Shown here one piece after another: positions 30,045 through 38,275 of a stretch of 64,000 nt of DNA. Origin of the DNA: CAVYVZ01 sp963772065 (GTDB taxonomy: Bacteria; Acidobacteriota; Vicinamibacteria; Vicinamibacterales; UBA2999); assembly GCA_963772065.1 (NCBI GenBank), contig CAVYVZ010000001.1, positions 241,904 to 305,903 of the forward strand. Reading direction: 5' to 3'. The translations under genes were made by a program, and so were the position numbers. The notes beneath the pieces were generated by a model that did not search any database, was not told the DNA's origin, and saw nothing but the letters and a program-made list of their open reading frames with translations. Positions within the stretch are counted from its first letter, which is position 1, and each line of letters begins with the position of its first letter.

Positions 30045-30577
30045 CGGTTCGTCTTCTCCTTTTCCTTCCACGTGGAGAGATGGGAGTCCTTGAGCGCCTT
30101 CTGTCCGTCCTTCTCGTTGAGCACTTCAATCTTGTTGCGCGCCTTCAGGAAGCCCGAACGGATTTTCTGCTGAATGTAGTAGACCTTCCCCGCTTCGACG
30201 GTCAGCGCAACCGTGCTCCGGTTCTCCGACTTCGAGCAGAAGTAGTGTTCCCCGGGCTCGAGCGAGAGGAAGAAGTAGTTCTTGCCCTTGTTGACCCCCC
30301 TCCACACTCCGTCGACGCTCAACTTCGTCTGGATGGCGTGACCGTAGCGCGTTGGCCGGAGAACGTAGATGAGAGCCTTGTCGGGCTCGGGTTCGGGTGT
30401 CGGATGCTGCTTCTTGTCGGTGTCGTGATCGAAGTCGACATCCGCGGACGCGCACGCCTTCGCAGTAAGGGCGTCGTCGTCCTCCTCCTCCTGCTGTTGC
30501 TGAATCGGCGCGTCGGCATTCACCGCCGTGCCCAGCGCCAGGAGTGCGACAACCGAGATCGACGCGAGTCGTTTCAT
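30041..30577 (-). CDS. Secreted DUF2846-like protein
   Basis: Start taken at ATG 30577 (MKRLAS), 178 residues; an ATG at 30604 is possible. The signal peptide (ISVVALLALGTAVNADA) is followed by a Gln/Glu/Asp-rich stretch, then a beta domain: ALIYVLRPTRYGHAIQTKLSVDGVWRGV, NYFFLSLEPGEHYFCSKSENRS, VALTVEAGKVYYIQQKI. The arrangement (Y-V-x-R-P, x-x-PGxHxF, A-G-x-x-Y-Y) matches DUF2846 (PF11008), whose function is unknown. It ends with a Lys-rich tail. First gene of the leftward unit leading to the CRTAC1/TPR genes. Confidence 0.7.
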   Translation of the reverse strand: MKRLASISVVALLALGTAVNADAPIQQQQEEEDDDALTAKACASADVDFDHDTDKKQHPTPEPEPDKALIYVLRPTRYGHAIQTKLSVDGVWRGVNKGKNYFFLSLEPGEHYFCSKSENRSTVALTVEAGKVYYIQQKIRSGFLKARNKIEVLNEKDGQKALKDSHLSTWKEKEKTNR

Positions 30578-30709
30578 CACGCACCTTCCTTCCACGCGCA
30601 TCACAAGAGACCAGACCGCGGAGGTTGCGGGCTGCCTGCGCTCTTTGCCTCTAATTACCCTGGAATCGCGCGGATGCTATACCCCTGCAAGCTCGACTGC
30701 AAGCACGAT

Positions 30710-33700
30710 TCAGGCGCTGGCGCCGGCGACCTCGCGGCGGGTGCGGTCGCTTTCGAACGTGGCGCCGATGGTTTGGAACACGGCCAGAGCACGTTCGAAC
30801 GCCGCTCTGGACTGATCGTGATCTCCGCGATCGCGGGCCAGACGGCCGCCGATTCGCTCGCCAACGCCGACCGCGTACAGATAGTTGGCCTTCACGGCAA
30901 TCTCGATGCCCCGAACGATCGAGGCGTACAGAATCATCGAACCGGCCACTCCGGCGGTGCGCATCGCCGAGGAAGATGGCGGCCAGCGCCTGCCACTGCG
31001 GGAAGCCGAACCCCTCGAGCTCGGCGAGCGTCGTCTCGAGCCGGTCGCGCGCCTCGCCCGACTCACCCGCCTCGAGCAATGCGAAGGACAGGAACAACGA
31101 TGCGTACGCTCGACTCACGCGGTCTGGCGCACGCTCGAGGCTCTCCCGGCATGCGGCCACGCCAAGCGTCGCATTTCCACGCGACGCCTCGATCCAGCCG
31201 GTGGCATATCCGGCGTACGTCTGCAGTCGCGGATCGCCGATCTCGCGTCCGGTTGCGTCCGCACGCGCCGCAGCGGCGAGAGCACGATCGAAGTCACCCG
31301 CCAAGAGGTGGTTCACGGCGGTGTAGAAGTGCGCCATGCCGAGCCACCACCGCTGGTCCGCAAGCGGCGTCAGCAGCTCCACCGCGGTCGCGCCATGCTG
31401 GATCCCCGCAACCGTATTGCCGGACCAGTGCCCTTCGAGCGCCAGAAGACCGTGTGCCTTGCCGAGCGTCGCGACATCGTTCGCGCGCGTCGCCGCATCG
31501 ATGGCGCGCTGCGCGCTCTCGGCAGCGCGCCGTTGATCCCCAAGCCGGCTGTACATATGTGCGAGCCAGAATGAAAACGACGCGGCGAGGGCGGGGTCGT
31601 CCAGGCGCGCAACCCTCGCGGCGTGCGGCAGGAGCACGTCGACGCTCTCGCGAAAGCGGCCGAGGAAATAGAGCGAATGCGCCTGCCGCAGCGCCACGCC
31701 CAGCATCCGTCGATCGCGGTCGGGACCTTCGGGCAGCCGCTGCAGGCGTCGGCCCGCGAGGTCGAGGTGCAGCATCGCCTCGACGTTCGCGTACACACGG
31801 GCGGCCTGGTCGGCGGCCCTCATCAGCCATGTGACCGCCTGGTCGACGAGATCGGTCCGCGCGTAGTGGTACGCAAACGTAGCGGCGAGATCCTCCCGTC
31901 CGTCTCCGTGCGCCGCCGTCAGCGCCTCGGCCGCTCGTAAGTGGAGCTGCTGGCGGCTCCGAGCGAGCAGACTGTCGTACGCGACGTCCTGCGTCAGCGC
32001 ATGCTTGAAGACGACAATCGGCTCATCGTTGCCGGGACGCTCGTACAGAAACTCGAGGCGGTACAGTTCCGTCAGCTCCGCCGCGACGTCGCGACCGCCC
32101 CACACGCGAGTGAGGAGCGACAGCGATACCTCGCGACCGAGCACCGATGCCGTCTGCAGCAGTTGTTTGGCTGTGTCCGGCAGGCGATCAATACGCGCCA
32201 TGATGACGCCCTGCACCGTGGCTGGAATGCTCCGCGCCTCCTGTGCGTGATCGGCGACCGACCGCGCCAGCTCCTCGAGAAAGAAAGGATTCCCCTCTGC
32301 CCTGTCGACAATCGCCGCGGCGACCTGCGCCGGCAGCGACCCCGTCGGCGCAACGGAGTCGACGAGCTGCGCGCCATCAGCCGCTGGCAGAGGTGTCAGC
32401 GTCACTTGTGTCGCGTACCAGCGATCCAGCCATGGAACGCGATAGCCAGGCCGGTAGGTGACCAGCACGAGAATTCGGGACGAAACCAGCCTCTCGATCA
32501 GTGTCGTGAGGAACTCCTCGGAGGTACGGTCGATCCACTGGACATCTTCTACGACCACGACCATCGGTGCGCGTGTGCTCGCCTTGAACAGCAGGCTGCG
32601 CAGGGCATCGAACGTGCGAGCCTTGATGGCCTCGGGACTGTGCGCTTCGACCGCGCCGCGCTGGTCGAGAATGCCGATGAGGCGCAGCAGCCACGTGCCG
32701 GCGTCCGCGGGCAGACGGTTGTCGCGGACGGTACGTTCGATGGCGGCGCGCACGATGTCTGGAGCATCGCCTTCACCGACGCCACAATACGCGCGGATCA
32801 AGTCGGCCAGCGGCAGGTATGGAATCAGCCTGCCGTACGAGACGCATCGGCCCTCGAGCAGCGTCATCGATGCATCGGCGGTGAGTGCCTGCGTGAACTC
32901 GTGCAGCAGCCGTGACTTCCCCATGCCGGGCTCACCAGCGACGCCGACGGCGCGACCCGCGCCTCCTCGCGCCTGCGAAGCAAGCTCTCCGAGCAGCGCG
33001 AGCTCGTGTCTCCGCCCGACGAACGCCGCGAGAGTACGCCCGGGCCACGCGGGCCGTGCGGCGCCGGCAGACAGTGGCCGTACCACGCGAAACGCCTCCG
33101 CGCCAGCCGCGCGGACGTCCGTCGGAGCGACCTCGATGTAAGGCTCCACCAACCGGCGCGTTGCCTCGCTGATCAGCATGGTGTCCGGCTCGGCGAGCTG
33201 CTGCAGCAGGTCCGCGAGGCGTGTTGTGTCACCGACCGTCGAATATTCGATCGCACTGTCGCTCGTGACGCGGCTGACCACGAGCGGGCCAGTGCTCACG
33301 CCAATCCGCAAATCGATGTGCCCACTATCAACAGCGTCGACCCGCGACAGCGTTCGAAACCGCTGCTGCATGCCGAGCCCGGCAAGGATCGCGCGACGCG
33401 CATCATCCTCGTGAACGACTGGCGCGCCGAACACCGCGACGAATCCATCCGCGTGCCGCTGAGTAATCACGCCCTCATACTTTGCGACTTCGTCGTGCGC
33501 GAGCGTCAACAGGTCGCCGACAAGTGCGTGCATGTCCGAAGCCCCCAGCCGCTCGACCGCCGCCGCCGCGTCGCCGATGCGACAGTGGAGCACGGTGGCG
33601 TACTTGCGTTCCCCCTCCGCCACGACGGAGGCGCTCGACTCTTTCGGGACTGGGGCCTGCGCGTCGAGACGCACCTCGCGAACGTCGGCTGCCAGACGAT

Positions 33701-33992
33701 AGCCGCGTCGAGGCACCGTATCGATGTACGGCTGCCCGTTGGGCTGATCGCCGAGCGCCTTACGCAGCGTGTAGACGTGCTGCGTGAGGTTGGCCTCCTC
33801 CACAAACGTGTTCGGCCACAACGTCTCCATCAATTCCGTCTTGGCCACCACGCGATCCGTGTTGCGAGCGAGCAGGATCAGCAGGTCGAAGGCTTTCGGC
33901 GGCAGGGGAATGGCGTCGCCGCGGCGCTCCAGGCGGTTCAGCGCGGCGTCGATCCGGAACGGTCCGAACTCGTAGAAGTGCTTCTGCCGCAA
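30710..33992 (-). CDS. Four-part regulator: winged helix, cyclase-like, AAA, TPR (one frame break)
   Basis: About 1,093 residues. Domain order: OmpR-type winged-helix DNA-binding domain (HFYEFGPFRIDAALNRLERRG to YIDTVPRRGYRL); class III nucleotide-cyclase-like domain (YATVLHCRIGDAAAAVERLG, YEGVITQRHADGFVAVFGAP, RIGVSTGPLVV, STVGDTTRLADLLQQ); AAA/signal-transduction ATPase with Walker A GEPGMGKS and VVVVEDVQWID; then a long TPR-like helical tail. The cyclase-like domain keeps few metal-binding Asp residues (GDGF reads ADGF), so catalysis is doubtful. An inserted G near 30963 breaks the 3' end; the true C-terminus is TRREVAGASA at 30710. TTG at 33992 fits the family's short N-terminus; GTG 34079 would add 29 residues. 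Divergent from the SDR gene, a likely target. Confidence 0.82.
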
Positions 33993-34144
33993 GGGCTTTC
34001 CCCGCGTTGAGATCTTATTGATGCTCGATTGACGGGCGCTTGAAGACTCCTCGGGGCTGCGGGCGTATCGTGTCGGCACATCACCCGGCGGAGCCCGGCC
34101 GATTGTACTAGTTCACACCAGCAACCGCCTGCAGGAGGCAGCCC

Positions 34145-34963
34145 ATGACCATCACCGCCAGACATGCCCTCATCACCGGCGGCTCCCGCGGCATCGGCCG
34201 CGGCATCGCGCTGAAGCTCGCGGAGCAAGGCGTGCACGTCGCCATCAACTACGTGAAGGATGAGTCCTCCGCGAAAGCCACGCTCGACCAGGTGCGGGCG
34301 CGCGGATCGGACGGCTTCATCGTGCAGGCGGACGTCTGCGACGCGAAGCAGATCGAGCGGATGTTCAAGCGGGTCCGCGACGAGTTCGGCGGCCTCGACG
34401 TGTTCGTCGCCAATGCCCGAACGGACGTCGGCACGTTCTACGAGCCGACGATGGCCATCGGCTTGGACAAGTGGGACACGGCGATGAACTCACAGGCGCG
34501 CGCGTTCCTCGTCGCCGCCCGTGAGGCCGAGAAACTGATGACCGACGGCGGTCGCCTCATCGCAATCACCTACGCGCCCGGCGGCCGCTACGGCAGCTGG
34601 CAGTCGTGGGTTGGAATGGGCGCCGCCAAGTCGGCGCTCGAGACGCTCGTCCGCTACTTTGCGGTGGCACTGGCGCCACGCGGCATCACCGTGAACGCCC
34701 TCAGCCCGGGATGGATCGAGGACAGCGTGTTGAACACGCTGCCGGATCCGGTCGTGCAGATGATCAGGGATCACCACCGCAACGGCTGGACGCCGATGCG
34801 CCGCCTCGGCACGCCTGGGGATATCGGAAATGCGGTCACGCTGCTCTGCTCCAGCGAGGCAGCCTGGATCACCGGTCAGCTCATCGCGGTGGACGGCGGC
34901 GCGGGGTTGATGGATCCGGCGCTCCCGCTGGCAATTCAGCAACCGGAGCTTCAGCCAGCGTAG
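34145..34963 (+). CDS. SDR family oxidoreductase (FabL-like) without the usual Tyr
   Basis: 272 residues with a Rossmann fold: GGSRGIGRGIA dinucleotide motif near residue 12, VQADVCD, VANAR (usually NNAG), GITVNALSPGWIEDS, and the C-terminal ITGQLIAVDGGAGL. Length and AVALAPRGITVNALSPG resemble enoyl-ACP reductase FabL/III-type and 3-oxoacyl-ACP reductases. The Lys of the active site is K162 (GAAKSALE). The Tyr expected four residues earlier is Met158, and the Tyr expected seven earlier in FabL is Trp155. The reaction is therefore uncertain. GGAGGCAG ribosome site 5-12 bp before ATG 34145. Divergent from the large regulator at 33992, which may control it. Confidence 0.8.
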   Translation: MTITARHALITGGSRGIGRGIALKLAEQGVHVAINYVKDESSAKATLDQVRARGSDGFIVQADVCDAKQIERMFKRVRDEFGGLDVFVANARTDVGTFYEPTMAIGLDKWDTAMNSQARAFLVAAREAEKLMTDGGRLIAITYAPGGRYGSWQSWVGMGAAKSALETLVRYFAVALAPRGITVNALSPGWIEDSVLNTLPDPVVQMIRDHHRNGWTPMRRLGTPGDIGNAVTLLCSSEAAWITGQLIAVDGGAGLMDPALPLAIQQPELQPA

Positions 34964-34975
34964 CGGCCGAGTAGC

Positions 34976-35779
34976 CTAACGGGTGGCCATCGCTTTCGGC
35001 GGCGCCATGCGGAGGAGGCGCGCCTTCATCGACTGGAACTGTGCGCTGTCGCGCCGACCCGCCCTGCGCGCGGTCGTGGGCCCCGGCCGGCCACGCGCCA
35101 CGTCGCTTTGAAGACGGACGATCCGGTCTTGCGGCGACGGGTGGGTGGAGAAGAACATCGCGACGCGGCCGGGATCGCGCTTCTGCTCATGGCGGAGGAT
35201 CTCGAACAACTCCACCATTCCTTGGCCATCCCATCCCGCCCGCGTCAGCATCTGCAGACCCACGCGGTCGGCTTCGCGCTCGTCGTCCCGACTGAACTTG
35301 AGAAAGAGACCGTTGGCCAGAAAACCGGCCGCGAGCTTCGCGGCGGTGGCGCCGCCGTCGTTGCCGAGCAGCGCGCCGAGCACGCCAAGGCCCCAGTTGG
35401 CCATCGTGGCTTTCGTGAGCTGATCCGCCGCGTGCCGCTGGCTGATGTGTGCGATCTCATGAGCCATGACGCCGGCGACCTGCGACTCGTTCGTGGCCGA
35501 GTGCAGGATCCCGCGATGCACCCAGACCGGACCGCCCGGAAGCGCGAACGCGTTGAGCTCGCGGTAGTCGGCTACCGAAAATGAGTAGGGATACTTCGGC
35601 CCGCCGGCATGCGCCACCAGCCGTCGCCCGAGGCCGCGGACATATTCCGTCGTCTCGGGGTCCCGCAGCTCGGGAACCTGCTTGCGAACCTGCGCGTTGG
35701 CCTGTTTTCCGATCTCGATCTCCTGGCTGACGGACACCAGCGAGATGGCGAGAAAGGCTGCAACGACGAATCGCGTCAT
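34976..35779 (-). CDS. M48 family metalloprotease (periplasmic)
   Basis: 267 residues with a signal peptide (VVAAFLAISLVSVSQ) and the peptidase M48 core. Visible: EIGKQANAQVRKQVPEL, YVRGLGRRLV, ELNAFALPGGPVWVHRGIL, zinc motif HEIAH (MAHEIAHISQRHAA), and the third ligand Glu in DDEREADRVGLQML. STHPSPQDRI closes the domain, as in BepA/LoiP-type proteases that clear misfolded outer-membrane proteins; no TPR tail is present. The ATG overlaps the YihY stop by 4 bp (ATGA), so the two envelope proteins are probably made together. Confidence 0.9.
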   Translation of the reverse strand: MTRFVVAAFLAISLVSVSQEIEIGKQANAQVRKQVPELRDPETTEYVRGLGRRLVAHAGGPKYPYSFSVADYRELNAFALPGGPVWVHRGILHSATNESQVAGVMAHEIAHISQRHAADQLTKATMANWGLGVLGALLGNDGGATAAKLAAGFLANGLFLKFSRDDEREADRVGLQMLTRAGWDGQGMVELFEILRHEQKRDPGRVAMFFSTHPSPQDRIVRLQSDVARGRPGPTTARRAGRRDSAQFQSMKARLLRMAPPKAMATR

Positions 35780-36714
35780 ACGCGGGGCGTCGGGGCTGCC
35801 GGCATCTCCTCCGGACGCCTGCGGCGCAGCCGCGCGTAGGCCGCGGTGAACTCCACGCCGTACATCAGGATCACGGACGAGACATAGATCCAGAGCAGGA
35901 ACACGATGACCGCCGCAATCGATCCGTGGATCTTCGTGAGCTGCGAATTGCCGCCGATGTACCACGCGAACCCGTCGAAGGCGGCCCGCCAGAGGAGACC
36001 GGTCAGGATCGCACCCACCCACACGTCACGGAAGCGCGTCTTCGCGTTTGGAATGAAGTAGAAGACGAGCCCGACGCCGAGAATCAGCAGGATTGTCGTC
36101 AGATACCGGAACGTGATCGTCTGCAGGGCCGTGAGCCAGTGAAAGCGCGAGAGCAGGACGCCGAACCACGACGCCTGCGCCACCGACATGGCGCTCACGG
36201 CCAGCAGCGCCAGGATCATCACGCCACCGGCTGCGACGAGCATCAGGAACGACACCATGCGGTGCTTCAGGAAGCTGCGCTGCTTCTCGACGCCCCAGGC
36301 TTCGTTCACCGCGCTCGTGATCGCGCCGAACACGCCGAGCGACGCCCAGATGAGGGCAAGGCCGCCGGCCACACCCACGCGGATGCGCGTCTCGCGAAAG
36401 GCATCGAGCTGCGACGTGATGAAATCGAGCTTCGTCGGGAAGTAGCGGAAGACGAACGTGAGCACCGCCATCCGATCCGCTTCGTCGGCGGTCACCGACC
36501 CGAGCATCGAGATAACGAGGAGGATGAACGGGAAGAACGAGAGCAGCGCGTAATACGCGATCGAGGCGGCGTGCGTGAGGTCGTTGCTGTTGACGAGCTC
36601 GACGAGGCCGCGCCACGCGGCGTGGCCCGAAAGCCGGAGCTCGGCGCGGGCGCGTCGGAGGAGGCGAAACGTCGAGCGTGGTACGTGGATCGCGTCCGCC
36701 GTGGGCGAGGTCAC
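35776..36714 (-). CDS. YihY/BrkB family integral membrane protein
   Basis: 312 residues with six hydrophobic helices, including AASIAYYALLSFFPFILLVISMLGSV, LALIWASLGVFGAITSAVNEAW, MVSFLMLVAAGGVMILALLAVS, LTTILLILGVGLVFYFIPN and SIAAVIVFLLWIYVSSVILMYGVEFTAAYARL. The last phrase is diagnostic of YihY/virulence-factor BrkB (PF03631). The molecular role of this inner-membrane family is not settled. Its stop overlaps the start of the M48 protease gene. GTG or ATG near 36714 is preceded by a short intergenic region. Confidence 0.9.
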   Translation of the reverse strand: MTSPTADAIHVPRSTFRLLRRARAELRLSGHAAWRGLVELVNSNDLTHAASIAYYALLSFFPFILLVISMLGSVTADEADRMAVLTFVFRYFPTKLDFITSQLDAFRETRIRVGVAGGLALIWASLGVFGAITSAVNEAWGVEKQRSFLKHRMVSFLMLVAAGGVMILALLAVSAMSVAQASWFGVLLSRFHWLTALQTITFRYLTTILLILGVGLVFYFIPNAKTRFRDVWVGAILTGLLWRAAFDGFAWYIGGNSQLTKIHGSIAAVIVFLLWIYVSSVILMYGVEFTAAYARLRRRRPEEMPAAPTPRV

Positions 36715-36757
36715 GCGACGATTATGGCAGGTTCCTGCCTTCGCTTCGGCTGGCTCG

Positions 36758-36964
36758 CTAGGCGGATCGGCGCGGCACCGACTCCGACCACGCGCGCACG
36801 ATTTCCTGCCGCAGCAGATTCGGCGCTGCCGTACCGACGCCGTACTTCAGCGCGCGCCACATGACGTGACGCAGCGCCGGCTTCGTGGCGACGAAGTAGA
36901 GCGCCACCGACACAGCCCCTACGACGGCGAGATCCGCGATCGCACCGCGAGTGTCGTCTGTCAT
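36758..36964 (-). CDS. Small single-helix membrane protein
   Basis: 68 residues from ATG 36964 (MTDDTRGAIADLAVVGAV). One predicted membrane helix (DLAVVGAVSVALYFVATKPAL), then a basic region (RHVMWRALKYGVGTAAPNLLRQEIVRAW). A GTG at 36979 is in frame and lies beside the palindromic repeat starting at 36980. No family recognised; similar short proteins often accompany YtxH-type genes, which are present just upstream. Confidence 0.55.
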   Translation of the reverse strand: MTDDTRGAIADLAVVGAVSVALYFVATKPALRHVMWRALKYGVGTAAPNLLRQEIVRAWSESVPRRSA

Positions 36965-36979
36965 GACGTCACGGCTCAC

Positions 36980-37056
36980 GGCTCATGGCTTAAGGCTTAG
37001 GCCCTTGACGCCCTAAGTCGTCAAGGCCCTGGGCCCTGAGCCTTGAGCCATAAGCC
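36980..37056. repeat. Palindromic repeat, TAAGCCTTAAGCC type, copy 2
   Basis: Left arm 36980-37009 (GGCTTAAGGCTTAGG core, then CCCTTGAC) and right arm 37019-37056 (GTCAAGG, then CCTGAGCCTTGAGCC) form an imperfect hairpin with the loop around CCCTAAG. It is the longest of the three copies and separates two leftward genes. Confidence 0.75.
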
Positions 37057-37064
37057 TCACGGTT

Positions 37065-37475
37065 CTAGGACCGCCCGAAGTCGCTGCCGCCCGTCGGCCG
37101 CGTGCCGCCGGTCGTGCCGGGCGTGGTGCTGCCGAAGCTGCTGCCGGACGTGCCCTCCGGATAGCTGCTGCCGGTCGTGGCGCCCGCGTAGCCACGCGCC
37201 TCTTCCGCGCCGCGGTTGACGGCGTCGCGAGCCTTGTCCACGAACTCGCGGCCCTTCTCAGCCCAGCCCCCCGCCGATTCGCTCGCGCGGCGGTACTGCT
37301 CCGACGCGGTGTTCGCGAGGTTGCGGGCCTGCTCGCCAAGCTGGCCGCGCAGTTCGGAGCCCGCCCGCGGCGCCAGCAGCATGCCAAGCCCAGCGCCGAG
37401 CACGGTGCCGGTCAACAGGCCCATCATGAAGCCGCCGCCGTGGTCATTTTCATAACGATCGTAGCTGTCCGCCAT
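37065..37475 (-). CDS. YtxH domain-containing protein
   Basis: 136 residues from ATG 37475, with a GAGGAGAGG ribosome site. A Tyr/Asp-rich N-terminus is followed by the YtxH helix (FMMGLLTGTVLGAGLGMLLAPRAGSELR). Next is an amphipathic helical stretch with LEA/apolipophorin-like periodicity (GEQARNLANTASEQYRRASESAGGWAEKGREFVDKARDAVNRG) and a Gly/Ser/Thr-rich tail. YtxH proteins (PF12732) are small general-stress membrane proteins of unknown mechanism. First of the downstream neighbours of two further small membrane genes, all leftward and closely spaced. Confidence 0.8.
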   Translation of the reverse strand: MADSYDRYENDHGGGFMMGLLTGTVLGAGLGMLLAPRAGSELRGQLGEQARNLANTASEQYRRASESAGGWAEKGREFVDKARDAVNRGAEEARGYAGATTGSSYPEGTSGSSFGSTTPGTTGGTRPTGGSDFGRS

Positions 37476-37497
37476 TGTGTGGTCCTCTCCTCTCGGT

Positions 37498-37929
37498 CTA
37501 CGGGTGTGCCTCGGTATTTCTCGTATGGCCATTGAACAACGTGCCCAGCGCCGCTCGCATGCCCTGCACCAGATTGGCCACGCGCTGCACGCGGTAGCCG
37601 AGCGACGAGCGCACCCGGTCTGCTGTTTCATCGACGCGATCGATCGTGGTGCTGATGGCCGAATTGACGCGCTCCGACTGCTGGTTGAGACGCGACGTGA
37701 TGCCCTTCACGTCAACGAGAATCCCATCGACGGTGCCCATCAGCGTGTGCACCTTCGCCGCGAGCGGCGCCACCTGACGTTGCTCGATCTCCCTGACGGT
37801 CTCCAGCGTCTGGCGGTACAGCTTGAAAGCCATGACGCCGACCGCGATGAGCAGCAGCGCCTCGAGCACGCTGACTGCCGCCATGATGCCGAGCAGCAGG
37901 TTCGTGGTGTTCAGATTCCCTTCAATCAT
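37498..37929 (-). CDS. DUF948-like membrane protein with coiled coil
   Basis: 143 residues from ATG 37929 (MIEGNLNTT). One N-terminal membrane helix (LLLGIMAAVSVLEALLLIAVGVMAFKLY), then a long coiled-coil-like part (TLETVREIEQRQVAPLAAKVHTLMGTVDGILVDVKGITSRLNQQ...DRVDETADRVR). This helix-plus-coil layout is that of DUF948 and methyl-accepting-like stress proteins. It sits between two YtxH-type genes. Function unknown; probably an inner-membrane structural or stress protein. Confidence 0.65.
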   Translation of the reverse strand: MIEGNLNTTNLLLGIMAAVSVLEALLLIAVGVMAFKLYRQTLETVREIEQRQVAPLAAKVHTLMGTVDGILVDVKGITSRLNQQSERVNSAISTTIDRVDETADRVRSSLGYRVQRVANLVQGMRAALGTLFNGHTRNTEAHP

Positions 37930-37946
37930 CGCCGTGCCTCTGACGA

Positions 37947-38213
37947 TCAATGAGACGTGGACGGCCCTGCGGGAAACGTCTGCCGCTTGGCCTCCTGGAA
38001 TTCGTTGAAGGCGCGCAGACCGTCGTTCGCCATGTCGCCGACCTTTTCGAGCGTTCGGCGGAACTTCTGGAACTCGCGCATGAGATCGTCGACGGCTGGT
38101 TCCATACGATCGCGCATGAATCGGCCGCGATCCGTAAAGAAGAGGTACGCCGCCGCTCCACCCACAAGCGCCCCAATCGTGGCTCCAGCACAGATTGCAT
38201 TACGCTCCGTCAC
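37947..38213 (-). CDS. Small YtxH-like membrane protein
   Basis: 88 residues with a GxxxG-rich helix (AGATIGALVGGAAAYLFFTDRGR), where the TDRGR boundary is typical of YtxH-type proteins. A helical cytoplasmic part follows (PAVDDLMREFQKFRRTLEKVGDMANDGLRAFNEFQ). It is 17 bp upstream of the DUF948-like gene and 62 bp downstream of the MCE-OmpA gene, so it may be the distal end of the Mla-type operon. Confidence 0.65.
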   Translation of the reverse strand: MTERNAICAGATIGALVGGAAAYLFFTDRGRFMRDRMEPAVDDLMREFQKFRRTLEKVGDMANDGLRAFNEFQEAKRQTFPAGPSTSH

Positions 38214-38275
38214 GCGAACCCTCCTTGATCACATTCACACCTGTTCTCCAAACGCCGTGCCACGCGGCGCATCAG

